Shown here one piece after another: positions 46,190-57,399 of a stretch of DNA of 64,000 nt. The first letter of the stretch is position 1. Every line of letters starts with the position of its first letter. The DNA is taken from positions 57,393,858-57,457,857 of the forward strand of contig JANJXV010000004.1 of assembly GCA_024803745.1 (NCBI GenBank). Reading direction: 5' to 3'. Origin of the DNA: Megascapheus bottae (taxonomy: Eukaryota; Chordata; Mammalia; Rodentia; Geomyidae). The notes beneath the pieces are model-generated. The model had not been told where the DNA came from. It ran no database searches and saw nothing but the letters and a program-made list of their open reading frames with translations. Position numbers and translations under genes: made by a program.

Positions 46190-47105
46190 GTAATCTCCAG
46201 CAAGATGACTTAAAAATACTACCTTGAAAATTTGAAAAAAAATAGTAATGACCAGATTTTCTAAGGAAGTAGTGGTAGATTAATAAATTCATTTTATACA
46301 TTAACTATCAGTGATCACATAAGTTGAGGTATAAGCAGGTTACAGCCAACTGTGCCTTTCACACAGGTGACCTAACTTCATAGAGCAGGAGAAAAATGTT
46401 CACTGTGTAACAACAGTCTTCACACTCAATTCCTTCAAGGTTATATCATAATACCATTTACTAATTAGTAGATAAACAATTGTTGAATAAGATCCTATCA
46501 GAGCTGAAGGCAACTTTGTCACAGTTGCTGCTGTTTGCTTTCAAGTTTGTCTCAAGTTATTTGAATCCAAATCTCAGCTTACATGTTGTCATACAGTTTT
46601 TGCTCAGTATTGGCTACTCACTTGCTGACATTTGGTTCTTGACCTTAGTCCATTTCTTCCTGTCCTGATTTCATGGCTGTCACTGCCCAGTTCCTCTCCA
46701 TTTACCAAGATCTTTCCTCATTTTTTACCATAGTCCACACCATGTTTTATCTTACCTGGTTGATATTCTTCCAACAACAGGCTCATATTTAGTATAGAAC
46801 AAGATAAAATGTTTCCAGTAACTACTTAAGGTAGCAGCTGGCTTAATACAGAACATTGGCATTTTATGACAATAAAAATCTAATTAGCAAATATGTCCGC
46901 CATCTATTTTAGGACTCTTAGAAGTCATCTACATTAAAATATCATATTTATGCACAGTATTTACATGCTGTGGGACTATAATTATATCTCACTGATAAGA
47001 TTTCATTTCTATTGCTTTATATTTTTATATTGTTTTATACTGTATTTCAAAAATTTCTACCTGTTGAATACTGAGGTATTATAGTTACTTATTAACTTAC
47101 TACAC
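46190..47105. other. Unassigned AT-rich DNA
   Basis: Nothing recognised. Confidence 0.5.
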
Positions 47106-47124
47106 TTAAAATCTTATTTATCTA

Positions 47125-47786
47125 AAGCACAGCTACTAAAGTAGAAAGACAGCCAACCAACTGGGAAAAGCTATTTACCAATAATACATCAGGCAAATGC
47201 TTAATATACAGTATCTACAGGGAACTGAAGAAATTAATCTCCCCCCGCCCCGAAATCCAACAAACCAATCACTAAATGCACAAGGGAACTAAAGAGAGAC
47301 GTATCAAAAGAAGAGGTCAAAATGGCAGAAAAACATATGAGAAAAGGCTCATCACCCATGGTCCTAACGGAAATGCAAATAAAAACAACTCTAAGATATC
47401 GCCTTACACCAATTAGAATGGCCAATATTCTGAACTCAGACAATGACAGATGCTGGAGGGGTTGTGGAGAAAAAGGAACTCTACTACACTGCTGGTGGGA
47501 TTGTAAACAAGTTCAGCAACTCTGGAAAGCAGTGTGGAGGTTTCTTAAAGTCCTTCCCTGTGATCCCGTCATACCACTCCTGGGCATCTATTCTGAGCAT
47601 CATAGCCCAGGATATGATAAGGACACCTGCTCAGCTATGTTTATCTCTTCACTATTCACAATAGCCAAGCAATGGAAACAGCCTAGATGCCCTACTGCAG
47701 ATGAACGGATCAAAAAAAATGTGGTATATATATATATACATATATATGTATATATATGTATAGATATGTATAGATACATATATGTG

Positions 47787-47828
<42 letters not shown>

Positions 47829-48279
47829 GAAATTCTACATAGCCAACAAACAAGATAAAATAATGGCATTTGCTGAAAAGTAGATGAAGCTAGAGTGAAT
47901 CATGTTGAGTAAGGTAAGTAAAGACCAAAGGAACAAAAGGCACATGGTATCCTTAATATGTGGATATTAGATCCAAACAGTACAAGAGCAATGACTCTTT
48001 GGGTACCCAATGTTATGGACATGGCCTTGGAGATATAAACATAACTACATAGACATAAAAATCTACGATGGAAAAAATCTACAATGGGCTATATACTCTA
48101 TAGACATAATATTTTATTACATAGATTAATATGAATATGACATACAAATCCTCAGCTTAATTTTGATTATGTTCTAAAATCTAAGTGCCAGTGATTGAAT
48201 ACTTGTTTGTTAAACATGACATTTGAAATATGATGTAAAAATCAATGTTAATAAATTCTTAATAAAAAAGTAAAAATAA
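47125..48279 (+). mobile_element. 5'-truncated L1 (type C) with ORF2 C-terminus
   Basis: Encodes the ORF2p C-terminal region; a 178-codon frame (47322-47858) holds 'CWRGCGEKGTLLHCWWDC' and 'SLFTIAKQWKQPRCPTADER', then runs into a TA/CA microsatellite. The 3' end is type C ('acatttgaaatatgatgtaa', 'ttcttaataaaaaag'). Flanks aaatcttatttatcta (47109-47124) and aagtcttattcatcta (48281-48296) are a TSD with two mismatches, so an older insertion. Confidence 0.9.
47723..47826. repeat. (TA)n/(CA)n microsatellite inside L1 ORF2
   Basis: TA/GTATA run followed by about 19 CA units, at the place where other L1s here carry a short 'tatatatacac' or 'tatttatacacaa' motif. Confidence 0.95.
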
Positions 48280-48299
48280 AAAGTCTTATTCATCTATCT

Positions 48300-49000
48300 T
48301 CATAAAATTGTGCTAAAACATAAAACAAACCAGTAGCACTCAGTTCTCTTCAAGTCAACTCAACCTCTTGAAATGCTCTGCACTACTAAATTGTGCTAAA
48401 TATTTATTTGTAAGTGATAACCATTAGCTTAAAATTGGATGAAGTAAGCACAAACAGAATTGATTTAAAAGAACTTTGTAGTATTTATTTGCTAAATCTG
48501 TACTTGTACAGGGTACAAAGATAAACTTGGAAAACAAGCACAAGTAAAATATATAAATATATTCTGTAATACCATTTATTTTCACTCAGAGTCCTGCCAA
48601 CAGCTTTCAAAATTCTTTTGAGTTACATTCACTAATATTACTAATGCTACCATTCACAGTCCTTAGAAATTTCCCTTTCACCTTACTAATTTGAATAACA
48701 ACAATAAGGATATCTGCTAACTCTGACAATCTTCCTATGTTCTCCTGTCTAGCTGTGATCTAGATGTTCTGGTTTATCCTCATAGGACACATGGTCAGTA
48801 CTGTTGTTAATCTTTTTTTTTCTGTGAAGAAATTGAGACTCCAGCCAGTAATAAAAAGGATTGTTACTTGACATTGTATTACCTATGCATTTGATGACAT
48901 GAAGAACACTGCATTGAATTACAGATGGGTGACACAAAGCAGTACATTCTTCTTGAAAACTGAGATTCAAGAGCAAGCAAAATTATTTCATTGTGACAGG
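48300..49000. other. Unassigned AT-rich DNA
   Basis: Nothing recognised. Confidence 0.5.
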
Positions 49001-49009
49001 ATGAGTCAG

Positions 49010-49215
49010 AGAGTGGTCACTTGCAGGATAATAGAGGAGAAGAGTACTGGCTGGGAGAGAGCAGGGATGGAACTGTCCCATATCTTGTTTTACAAAGTAT
49101 TACATAGGTTTGTACATGGGTCAAAACTCACCAAAAGGAACATTTACAATAGATACACTGTGCTATATGTTCGTGGTACATCAACAAGTTTTAACTCTTC
49201 TGTAGTATAAATGAA
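49010..49215 (+). mobile_element. Old L1M-type 3' end
   Basis: 'tacataggtttgtacatggg', 'tcaaaactcaccaaaagg' and 'tacactgtgctatatgttcg' follow the 3' untranslated order of old L1M elements. An overlapping 103-codon frame (48899-49210) is therefore discounted. Confidence 0.45.
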
Positions 49216-49311
49216 TAAAAATGTGACTTAAATGATTATAAATTTGACATAAAATAATAAAATTGTATGGTTGAAGATCGTTCTTAGAGCTTTCTGTACA
49301 CAAATGAATAC

Positions 49312-49400
49312 AGTGTGCAACTTTAAGCCTCAGTTTTCTCATCTATATACCTGTGTCAGGTAGTACTTGTTAGCTTAAAATTAGAAAAGATCTGAGTAGC
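49312..49400 (+). repeat. MIR fragment
   Basis: 'aagcctcagttttctcatct' MIR core with a short continuation. Confidence 0.55.
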
Positions 49401-49419
49401 GATGTAATTATCTGCCCAG

Positions 49420-50080
49420 TGTGCTCACCCCCTCCTTCCTTCTCACTAACATGTACTCTCTCGATCATGTTGGGAAAGCACTTGCCCAGATGTACCCCTC
49501 CCCCACCACCAATAAGGGATAGTCAGGTAATACAATTCAGACTTTATAAAAGGTAAAGGTTCACCACCATGCTTAAGAGCAGCTAAACGCTGTATGCTAA
49601 GGGTAGAGAGCAAAATGAAGAGGTCAAGAACCCTACTGACAAAGGATCTCCTGCCCTGCCCTCAGTCAGAATGCCTTATCAGACCTCTTCTCATGTAAGG
49701 AATATAAACCCTCTAGTGGCCATACTGTATGTTTTGGCTTTCTGCTACAAATAACCAACTCTCATCCTTAAGTTATCTTACTTGGGAATGCTGATAAGAA
49801 TTATTAATAGTTGATAGATGAGCTAAGGGTATCTCCTTATTGTTTTTTCTTCTGCTATAAAGCTTCAACCAAGATATCCACTGGGAAATACTGTTTTAAA
49901 ACAGAGGTATGACCATACATATGTATCATATTTTATCCCTGTTGTGGGGATTCCAGGGAATGGACATTGATAAGATGAAGAGGAATTATCAGAAGGCATG
50001 TATCATCAATTGACTAATTTCTCTAATGTCCCATAAGCATTATTTTCTGTAACCCAGTGTAGGGTAGATGTAAGAAGATT
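49420..50080. other. Unassigned DNA
   Basis: Moderately GC-rich around 49420-49700, including a TATA-like 'gactttataaaaggtaaagg' at 49539-49558. LTR or unique sequence cannot be told apart by eye. Confidence 0.4.
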
Positions 50081-50087
50081 GATGCAT

Positions 50088-50745
50088 CACAACGATGTTC
50101 ATTGCAGCATTATTTACAATAGTAAAGATATGGAACCAACCCAGATGCCCCTTAGTAGATGATTGGATCAACAACATGTGGTATTTATACACAATGGAAT
50201 TCTATGCTGCCATTAGAAAGAATGACATTGCCCCATATGTAAGGAAATGGAAAGACTTGGAAAAAATCATATTAAGTGAAGTAAGCCAGACCCAAAGGAA
50301 TATAAGCTCCATGGCTTCCCTCATTTGTAATAATTAGTACACATCTAGGACTCTCCTAGCAGAGGATTACAATAGCTCAAAACCTAGATACATAAGATCA
50401 TATAGGATGATACTAAATGAAAGGGTCTCTAGGGTTTGGAAACAAACCTTGTGTGATTGTTGTTATTGTATTATGTTATTTGTCTTCTCTTTTGTTGCCC
50501 TTTGGTTAATCTCATATTTTTAGTACATCTGCCTTTGTTAAGTGGTATATTGTATATACTACATACGTTTATTTGTTTATTTGAAATAGGAAAGGAAAGG
50601 GGAAAAAACAAGATAAGGGGTGGGGTGGGGGAGGGAAATGGGGACAAAAACATGAGAAGGGGTATTAATGTGTGAAATGTAATACACGCACTACCTGGGA
50701 ATGTAACTGTAACCTCTCTATACATTATGCTGACAATAAAAAATA
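50088..50745 (+). mobile_element. 5'-truncated L1 with ORF2 C-terminus (type A)
   Basis: Starts exactly at 'cacaacgatgttcattgcag'. Frame 50095-50337 is open to the natural ORF2 end ('YTMEFYAAIRKNDIAPYV', '...SLICNN'), then a type A 3' region and A-rich tail. Clean frame suggests youth. No convincing TSD. Confidence 0.9.
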
Positions 50746-51016
50746 AAATTAAAAAAAATTAATGGTGCATGAAATGAAACATGAGTTACAAAAATAAGCA
50801 GATTTTAAATAATAATATAAAAGACCATGTAACCAAGCACAATGGAAAACTTGCCTATTTTTTGTCTTGTTTGCAAAAAATGGAACTGAATGGTGGATTA
50901 ACTAAATTAGGAAATTGTAACAATAATTTGTAAACAATGTTCAAATCTTAGCATTTGATCGCTGAGTTGATTGAGACTATTTTATTAAATTATTTCTGCA
51001 TAAATATTTTAATTCA

Positions 51017-51221
51017 TTTTATTTATTTTTGGGCAGTCCTGGAGCTTAAAACTCAGGGCCTGGACCCTGTCCTTGGACACTTTTTGCTCAAGGCTAGCAC
51101 TCTACCACTTGGGCAACAATACTACTTCTAGTTTTTTCTGAGTATGTGGTACTGAGGAATTTAACCCAAGGCTTCATACATGGTAGGCCAGCACTCTACC
51201 ACTAGGCTACACTCCTGGCCC
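51017..51221 (-). mobile_element. IDL-Geo SINE, first of a tandem pair
   Basis: 'gcagtcctggagcttaaaac' (Geo end), 'ctctaccacttgggcaacaa', 'ggtactgaggaatttaaccc', 'aggctacactcctggccc'. The pair shares one outer TSD. Confidence 0.87.
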
Positions 51222-51223
51222 AC

Positions 51224-51397
51224 TTTTTTTTTTGCCAGTCCTGGGGGTTGAACTTACAGTCTGGGCACTATCCTTGGGTTTTCTCAAGGCAAGTGCTCTA
51301 CCATTTGAGCCACAACACCACTTCCAGCTATGTATATGGTACCAAGGAATTGTACCTGCTAGGTAAGCAAACTTCCACTAGGCCATGCTCCTGGCCC
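51224..51397 (-). mobile_element. IDL-Geo SINE, second of a tandem pair
   Basis: Begins with poly-T, 'gccagtcctgggggttgaac', ends 'ggccatgctcctggccca'. Outer flanks cataaatattttaattca (50999-51016) and cataaatactttttaatcca (51398-51417); no full duplicate between the two elements. Confidence 0.87.
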
Positions 51398-51419
51398 ATA
51401 AATACTTTTTAATCCAGGG

Positions 51420-51765
51420 ATAGATAAGATTAGACCTGGACAAAAAAATCCAGTGCCACATTGAAGAGATAGAGTTGGAAGAAAAGAAATATGACCTAGC
51501 TAGGCAAGGTCAAATTGGAAAGCTGCACAGGCACATAACAGCTAATTCAGAAAAGCAGAGCATACCGGCATTTTGTGGAATCTCTAGAGCAATAAATGTG
51601 ATTTTTAGTGGGCTGAAAACATTCATATCTCTTTTTGTCACATGGTATCATTACAATTCTATCTTACTGAGACACCTGGTTTTCTCAAAGGTTTAACAAT
51701 ATCATGTAGGTCTAAAAGTACTTGTTAATGTTCTGCATTCATTTCTAATTAGAAAAATAGGAATG
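51420..51765. other. Unassigned non-coding DNA
   Basis: Nothing recognised. Confidence 0.5.
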
Positions 51766-51769
51766 AGCT

Positions 51770-51840
51770 GGGCACCCATTGCTCACACCTGTAATTCTAG
51801 GTATTAGATGGCTGATCTACAGGATATCATTTTAAAGTCC
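51770..51840 (+). mobile_element. Truncated B1-like SINE
   Basis: 'gctgggcacccattgctcac' and 'acctgtaattctaggtatta', then passes into a purine tract where its tail should be. Confidence 0.6.
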
Positions 51841-52012
51841 ACAGAAGGAAAGAAAACAGGATTAAAGAGAAGAGGAGTGGAAAGAAGAGGGGAGGGAAAG
51901 AAAGAGGGGAAGAAAGAGGAAGGGAGGGGAAGGAAAAAGAGAGCAGAAGAGAGGAGAATAGAAGAGAGGAGAGGAGGGAGAAGAGAAGAGAGAAAAGATA
52001 AAAGAAGGCATG
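51838..52012. repeat. GGAA/GAGA purine tract at a SINE tail
   Basis: About 170 bp, almost all purine on the plus strand; matching open frames on both strands are repeat-derived. Confidence 0.92.
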
Positions 52013-52139
52013 GATAAGAAATTGCATTATGATAAAAAGAAAAAGAACTTGCACCATGATTAAGAAGGTACCTGCCTGAAACCTACAGCCAATGCATAAT
52101 CAGTAGCAAAGCAGAGGCTGTGTGCCCTAGAAATCAAGA

Positions 52140-53440
52140 ATCCACAAGGACATGCTTAATCTTACTATTTAATATTGATTATGAGGTTCTAGCTAAGGCA
52201 TCAAGATTACATTGTGGAATAAAACGTGGTGGGTAACAACCAGATACAAATTATGAAGTTTGTGAAATTATCTTAGCACCAAATAGACATGATTAAAAGT
52301 TTCCTTAAGACAATTATGATGAAGCATAAACTAAACATCCAAAGTGACCTTTGTGTGATCAATAATCTATTAAAACCCACTCTGTATAGTAATTAAAGGC
52401 TTGAAGAAACTTGAAAAATACTATAATAAAGTGTGAACTTTATGTAAAATAATTTGAGCAGCAAAAAGAGAAAGACTTGTCATATTTTCAAATAAGGAAA
52501 CTGAGTATTAAAAATAAATTACTTGTTTTCCAATCAAAATTTAAAACTTATTTTACCTTAACAAAAATGATTCTAACATTGAGCTAGGTAATAAAAGAGA
52601 GATGAGGATGGCTTATAAAATCTTGAACAAAGGGAATATTGAAGTCAGACTTGCTCTGCCATATAGTAAAATGTAATATGGAACTCTGGTGATTAGAACC
52701 ACATGTTATTGGCAAAGAATTGACAGATCAATGGGACAAAATGGATAACTTTGAAACAGACTCTAATATGTAGACGAACATATTATATAATAAAGGAAAT
52801 GTCATAAACCAATAGGGAAGACTATTTCATCCAACAAATAAGATTGAGAGCACTAATAAACTTCAGAGAAAAGTAAGTTACTCATAGAACAAAAAAAAAA
52901 CTCTGAGTGGTGAATAAACATAGAACATGATGCCAAACCTTGCTATTAATTCAGGAAATCCAAATTGAGGCCACATTGATTTTATATTCAATACCCAACT
53001 GGATTGGAAAACATTAACAAATACTGAACAATGGAAGAAATATAGATCAAGGCAAAATCTTATATTTTTCTAAGAAGTGTGTACATTAGTAGAGTCTGGT
53101 TGAAATTTGCATCATCCTTTGAAATGTAAAGGTGCATGTTCTCTACAACTCAGCATTTCTAATTCCAGGTATGAACTCCCCAAAAATTCTTGCATATCAA
53201 CATCAGGATTTGTGTGGAAATATTTTTAGCAACACTGTATATCTTAGCAAAAGACAGAACACAAAAACATATCCATTGACAATAGAATTAAAAAATAAAG
53301 AGGGCCTGACCACATAATGAAATTGTCAACTAAGTTGCCAAACTAGTGAAAAGAAATCACAGACTACTCAATATGAAAATAACATACCACTTAGGAGTTT
53401 GTTTACGTAGCAAACTGTTCTCAAGCACAGATATGATAAG
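52140..53440 (+). mobile_element. Old L1M fossil (ORF2 region)
   Basis: Degenerate ORF2 landmarks in order: 'tgattatgaggttctagcta' (52177), 'gaattgacagatcaatggga' (52717), 'aactcagcatttctaattcc' (53148), 'tttttagcaacactgtatat' (53223). Frames are destroyed. Confidence 0.7.
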
Positions 53441-53457
53441 GCCAACAAAGAACAGAT

Positions 53458-53642
53458 CAGGGTTTCTCAATGTTGTTAATACTGAGCAGCTATATTGAAT
53501 CAGCTATGTCTTTATTATGAGAACTCTACAATGGTTATTCAGTGGCATCCGTAGAAAGAACCAGCATTTCTTCTTCCAAAGTTATTACCACCAAAAATGT
53601 GTTTTGACATTAACAAATGTCCAGAGAGGATAACATTGCCCT
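53458..53642 (-). mobile_element. MER5A-like hAT MITE
   Basis: Complement order: 'cagggtttctcaatgttgtt', 'ttattaccaccaaaaatgtg', 'acaaatgtccagagaggata', 'acattgccctagata'. Confidence 0.72.
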
Positions 53643-53904
53643 AGATAAGATCCCTCTGAGTGCAAGCTCCCCTGTGGATTAGAACTGGGAAGCAAAGGGG
53701 GCAGACAAAAGGCAGGAATACAGAAAACTCCTAATTATTAAGAGTCTGCATCCACAAGTGACTTAGTATCACTTGTTATTATGCTTTTTGGCTTATATAC
53801 TTTTATATACATCAGATAGTATGGAATTAAAAGATAAATATATATGTTAATATGTAATAATCATGATATATGTAAAGATACTCAAATTAAGAAGATGCAA
53901 ACTG

Positions 53905-54358
53905 ATCACTGGGTTCACATCTGTAATCCTAGCCACTTGAAAGCAAAGATTGGAACTATTATGGTTCAAGGTCAGATAAGACAGAAAAAGTTATGAGAAC
54001 CCCTTCTCAACTGACAGCTGAGCATGATGGTATGTGCCTGTCATCCTTACTATGTGGCAGGTGACCTTGGAGGAGAGCAGTTTTAGGCTAGCCTAATATA
54101 AGTGTCCACAAGATTCCAGCTCAGTGGAAGAAAGCTGAGCCAGTTCTCCCCATAGTCCTAACTATTCAAAAGACAGATCTGAGGGTGACACTTCAAAGCC
54201 CTCTTGGACAGGAGCATCTATATGATTCTGATCTCCAATCAACCATCCAAAAGCTGGAATTGGAGCCATAGTTCAAGTGGCAGAGTGCTACCCTTGAGCA
54301 AAAATGCTCAGGGATAGATAGCACCAGAGACCCTGAGCTCAAGCCCCAGGGCTAGAGA
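53905..54358 (+). mobile_element. Composite of three B1-like units plus Geo
   Basis: Unit 1 from 'tcactgggttcacatctgta' (53905-54015); unit 2 from 'agctgagcatgatggtatgt' (54018-54145); unit 3 from about 54150 with 'gatctgagggtgacacttca'. The Geo monomer 'agttcaagtggcagagtgct' to 'gagctcaagccccagggct' closes it. Tail passes into a GGAA tract. Confidence 0.7.
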
Positions 54359-54465
54359 AAAAAGAAAGGAAGGAGGAAAGAAGGAAGGAGTGAGGGAGGG
54401 AAAGAGGTTAAGAAGGAGGGAGGGAGAGAAAAAGAATGGAAAATGAAGGAAAAGAAAGAAAACAA
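54358..54465. repeat. GGAA/GAAA purine tract at a SINE tail
   Basis: Starts in the A-tail position of the preceding Geo monomer. Confidence 0.9.
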
Positions 54466-54596
54466 TGTGACAGTGTATACTTATCATTCCAGCTACAACA
54501 GAAAATATAAAGTAGGTGGATTTTGATATAGGTGCTCACTGGGTAGGATGTAAAAAAAAGTAAGACTTTATATTAAAAATAATCACTATGAAAAGG

Positions 54597-54668
54597 GTTA
54601 GGGGTATGGTTTAGAGGTGGAGAACCTGACTAGAAAGTGCAAGGCCTTGAGTACAAACCCTAGCATTA
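54597..54668 (+). mobile_element. ID-like SINE monomer
   Basis: 'ggggtatggtttagaggtgg' (A-box region), 'ctagaaagtgcaaggccttg', 'agtacaaaccctagcatta' (B-box region and end). No Geo-specific middle. Confidence 0.65.
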
Positions 54669-54669
54669 G

Positions 54670-55095
54670 AATATTCACTAGTTTGTGTTGAAGTGATTTA
54701 TTTTGAAATCACTAAAAAGGAGTTTTTATAATTCTACTTGATTAATCATCATGAGAGAATATAACACATTCAGAATCATGCAAGTTTATTTCTTATTTTG
54801 TCATATTTAGTTAAATGCATTCATTTTTATGAAACAATATTTAGTATCACATGATATTCTTCTCTTGGGTGTCCAATGTTTCAGAACAGCTTATTAATAT
54901 AGTATAAATCTAACTTAATTTTTATAATGGATAATCAAGATTCTCAAAAATAATAAGGATTTAAAATAACTTGATGGTTTACTATAATTGCAATTGCTCT
55001 TCCATGATAAACCCTGGCAGTTGTTTAATTTATTCTCTAACACAGCTGATGCACAGCATACTCTGTTATTTATATGTGTAATTTTGTGAACTCTG
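54670..55095. other. Unassigned AT-rich DNA
   Basis: Nothing recognised. Confidence 0.5.
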
Positions 55096-55115
55096 ATCAA
55101 AATCTAATAATGTCT

Positions 55116-55270
55116 TCCCTTAGCCTAATTTTGATTATATTCTAACTAAAAACTAAGTGCCTGTGATTGTATATAGAGATTCCCTTCTTGAACACTCATT
55201 TGTTAAACATGTCCTTTGAAATATGATGTAAAAATCAATGTTATTAAATTCTTGAATAAAAAAGAGTAAA
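55116..55270 (+). mobile_element. Very short L1 3' end (type C)
   Basis: 155 bp of type C end ('attttgattatattctaact', 'tttgaaatatgatgtaaaaa'). TSD aaaatctaataatgtct (55099-55115) and aaaatctaatgatgtct (55271-55287), one mismatch. Confidence 0.9.
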
Positions 55271-55289
55271 AAAATCTAATGATGTCTAA

Positions 55290-55605
55290 ATCAATATAAC
55301 AGAATCTGGGGCAGTAACAACTAAATAAGCTCAAGAAGTTGTTTCAAGCATTGTCACAGTGAAGAAAATTATAACATTCCTTCAAACCAAATCCAAAATC
55401 TAGATGTTAAAGAAGAAACAATCAATAACTACCTTATTTATTCTTGGTGAGAACATGATGCCATAGCCAAGCAATAAATATTTAATGAGAATCCATAAGA
55501 AAGAATCATCTTAGCCAACACATGCTTTCCTCTGTCAGAGGAGATATTTATCTTTCTCTCTCCATGGCCTATGATACTAGATATTTTTATGACTTAAGCA
55601 AATGC
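55290..55605. other. Unassigned AT-rich DNA
   Basis: Nothing recognised. Confidence 0.5.
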
Positions 55606-55611
55606 CACCTG

Positions 55612-55838
55612 TTGCTATTTAAACCTCAGTTTGAGTAGAGACAAAGCAATAGCAAAGGCCTTGGATTTGATCCAGCCTCTTAGAAATATAATCTAGAAGA
55701 AATCACCTAACCTCTCTAATACTCCATTTCCTCACCCATGAAATGAGAATAAACGGAACACCTGTTCATCTTACCTTTCAGGGTGGCTGTGAGATTACCT
55801 AGCGTTGTATCTGGGAAAGTGCTTTGGGACTGTTTCTT
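55612..55838 (+). repeat. MIR SINE fossil
   Basis: 'ggatttgatccagcctctta', 'tccatttcctcacccatgaa' (core), 'cagggtggctgtgagattac', 'gggaaagtgctttgggac'. Confidence 0.8.
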
Positions 55839-55839
55839 T

Positions 55840-56160
55840 CTGTCTACTTACATTTGAATCTACGTTGTTATATCAACAGAAAGATATAATGTATAATAAT
55901 TAAATCGATAGGCTTAGATGAACACAGTGTATTTATATAAGTAGGCAAACCACATATTTTCATTAGGGCCACAGACAAGAAGTGTAATTAATATTTCTTA
56001 CTTGTTTCATGAATGGCTATATCCTATATAACTCATGCTCTTTCTTTTCTATACCAGCACCCCAAGTCACCACTCCTACAGTTTGGATCACTTCCGCTGC
56101 AGTGAAAGATGATCAACAGGCCCACTCAGAACTCAGAAACTCTAGGCACAGATTGTGTAC
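55840..56160. other. Unassigned DNA
   Basis: An acceptor-like 'tctttcttttctataccag' ends at 56057, but the following frame runs straight into a MER5A repeat, so no exon is called. Confidence 0.45.
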
Positions 56161-56162
56161 CT

Positions 56163-56390
56163 CAGTGGTTCTCAATCAAGGCCAAATTTGCTACCAATAT
56201 CCGAGGGGAAAATGATGGTGTTTGAAGACAGAGTTTGCTGTCACAACTTAGATGATTGTACTGTCACTGATAGAGGCCCAGAGCCTCCTATGCACAGAAA
56301 AGAAAAAGAAAAAGGACCAAACAACAACAAAAACCACTTTGCTCCAACAGCTATTAGCCAAATCCAAATAACAATATATTGTTATATATC
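56163..56390 (+). mobile_element. MER5A-like hAT MITE
   Basis: 'cagtggttctcaatcaaggc' start, 'tttgctgtcacaacttagat' and 'tgatagaggcccagagcctc' follow the MER5A order. Confidence 0.72.
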
Positions 56391-56399
56391 AATGTTGGG

Positions 56400-57390
56400 T
56401 AATGGTTGTGAAGCACAATATCCATTTCATTCATGTATCCTGAGTAACTTGATGTTTTGGGAATTCCTGTGATCTTTTTTTTGAACCATTTATGCCATCA
56501 TATCACCCATTTTTAATAGGCCTACTGTATCAGTATTTTCACTTATACTCAACTAGTCTCAAGGGAGTTAAGCTGCCAGAACATTTAAATTGTTGTTGTC
56601 AACTGAGGTCAAGTGGATTTTTTTGAGCCTAAAAGTTACCTTTGTTGCTCTCTACATTGAGGTTCAAGCCTTGGTTTCTCAGCTTTGTTCTGAGGGTGAG
56701 TAGGAAAAATCTTTATTGGAAGGTGAAACATTTCATTCGATCTCAGAGACATCAAACCAGGAACATCTCACAATACATTAGAAGGAATTCTAATCATGAA
56801 GAGGATAGAAAATCAAGACCGGTAAAGGTAAAATTTCAGATAGTTTTCCAAGCAATAGAGGGAGTAGTTAATCTGGATGGGCCAGAGGAAATTGACAGAA
56901 GACTGGGGACATGTACATCAACTTAATACCATAAATAATATTATGTATGTAATATGTGAATTATAACTTACATTTGGATAGAATTGTCTCCCTGCAATCA
57001 TCAAAATATAGTGTATAATAATAAACAATTAGAAAGATTAAAATGTCAATAAAATACAACCTGTAATGTACTTTTGTTCTTACCAATGCATATTTATGAT
57101 GCTTATGGAGCAGCCCAGGTTGATCCACTAGGAGTGTTATTCTGTCTCTTAAGTAACTTGCTTCATCTTCACTGGATTAAAGTAGCTTGAGGAAATGGAT
57201 GGGATAATGGGGAAGATATTATATTGATTAAGATATATTATATGCAAAATTACTTGCAAAATTGGTCCCTTTGAGCAATTATTTAGCAATCGCTGGATTT
57301 AGACAATTATTTTAAAGAAATATATCCAGAATATAGAGAAAAATAATTATTTAATCTTATATAAAGATATTATTTATATACACTTGCATA
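56400..57390. other. Unassigned AT-rich DNA
   Basis: A 94-codon plus open frame (56642-56926, basic) shows no recognised domain. Confidence 0.45.
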
Positions 57391-57399
57391 AGACTTATT

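Noticed and set aside
48899..49210. 103-codon open frame
   Set aside because: Its 3' half follows the 3' untranslated region of an old L1M.
49539..49558. TATA-box-like promoter
   Set aside because: An isolated TATAAAA in AT-rich DNA without initiator, CpG island or downstream gene.
56058..56162. Possible exon after a good polypyrimidine-AG
   Set aside because: No donor, no recognisable protein, and the frame enters a MER5A element at once.
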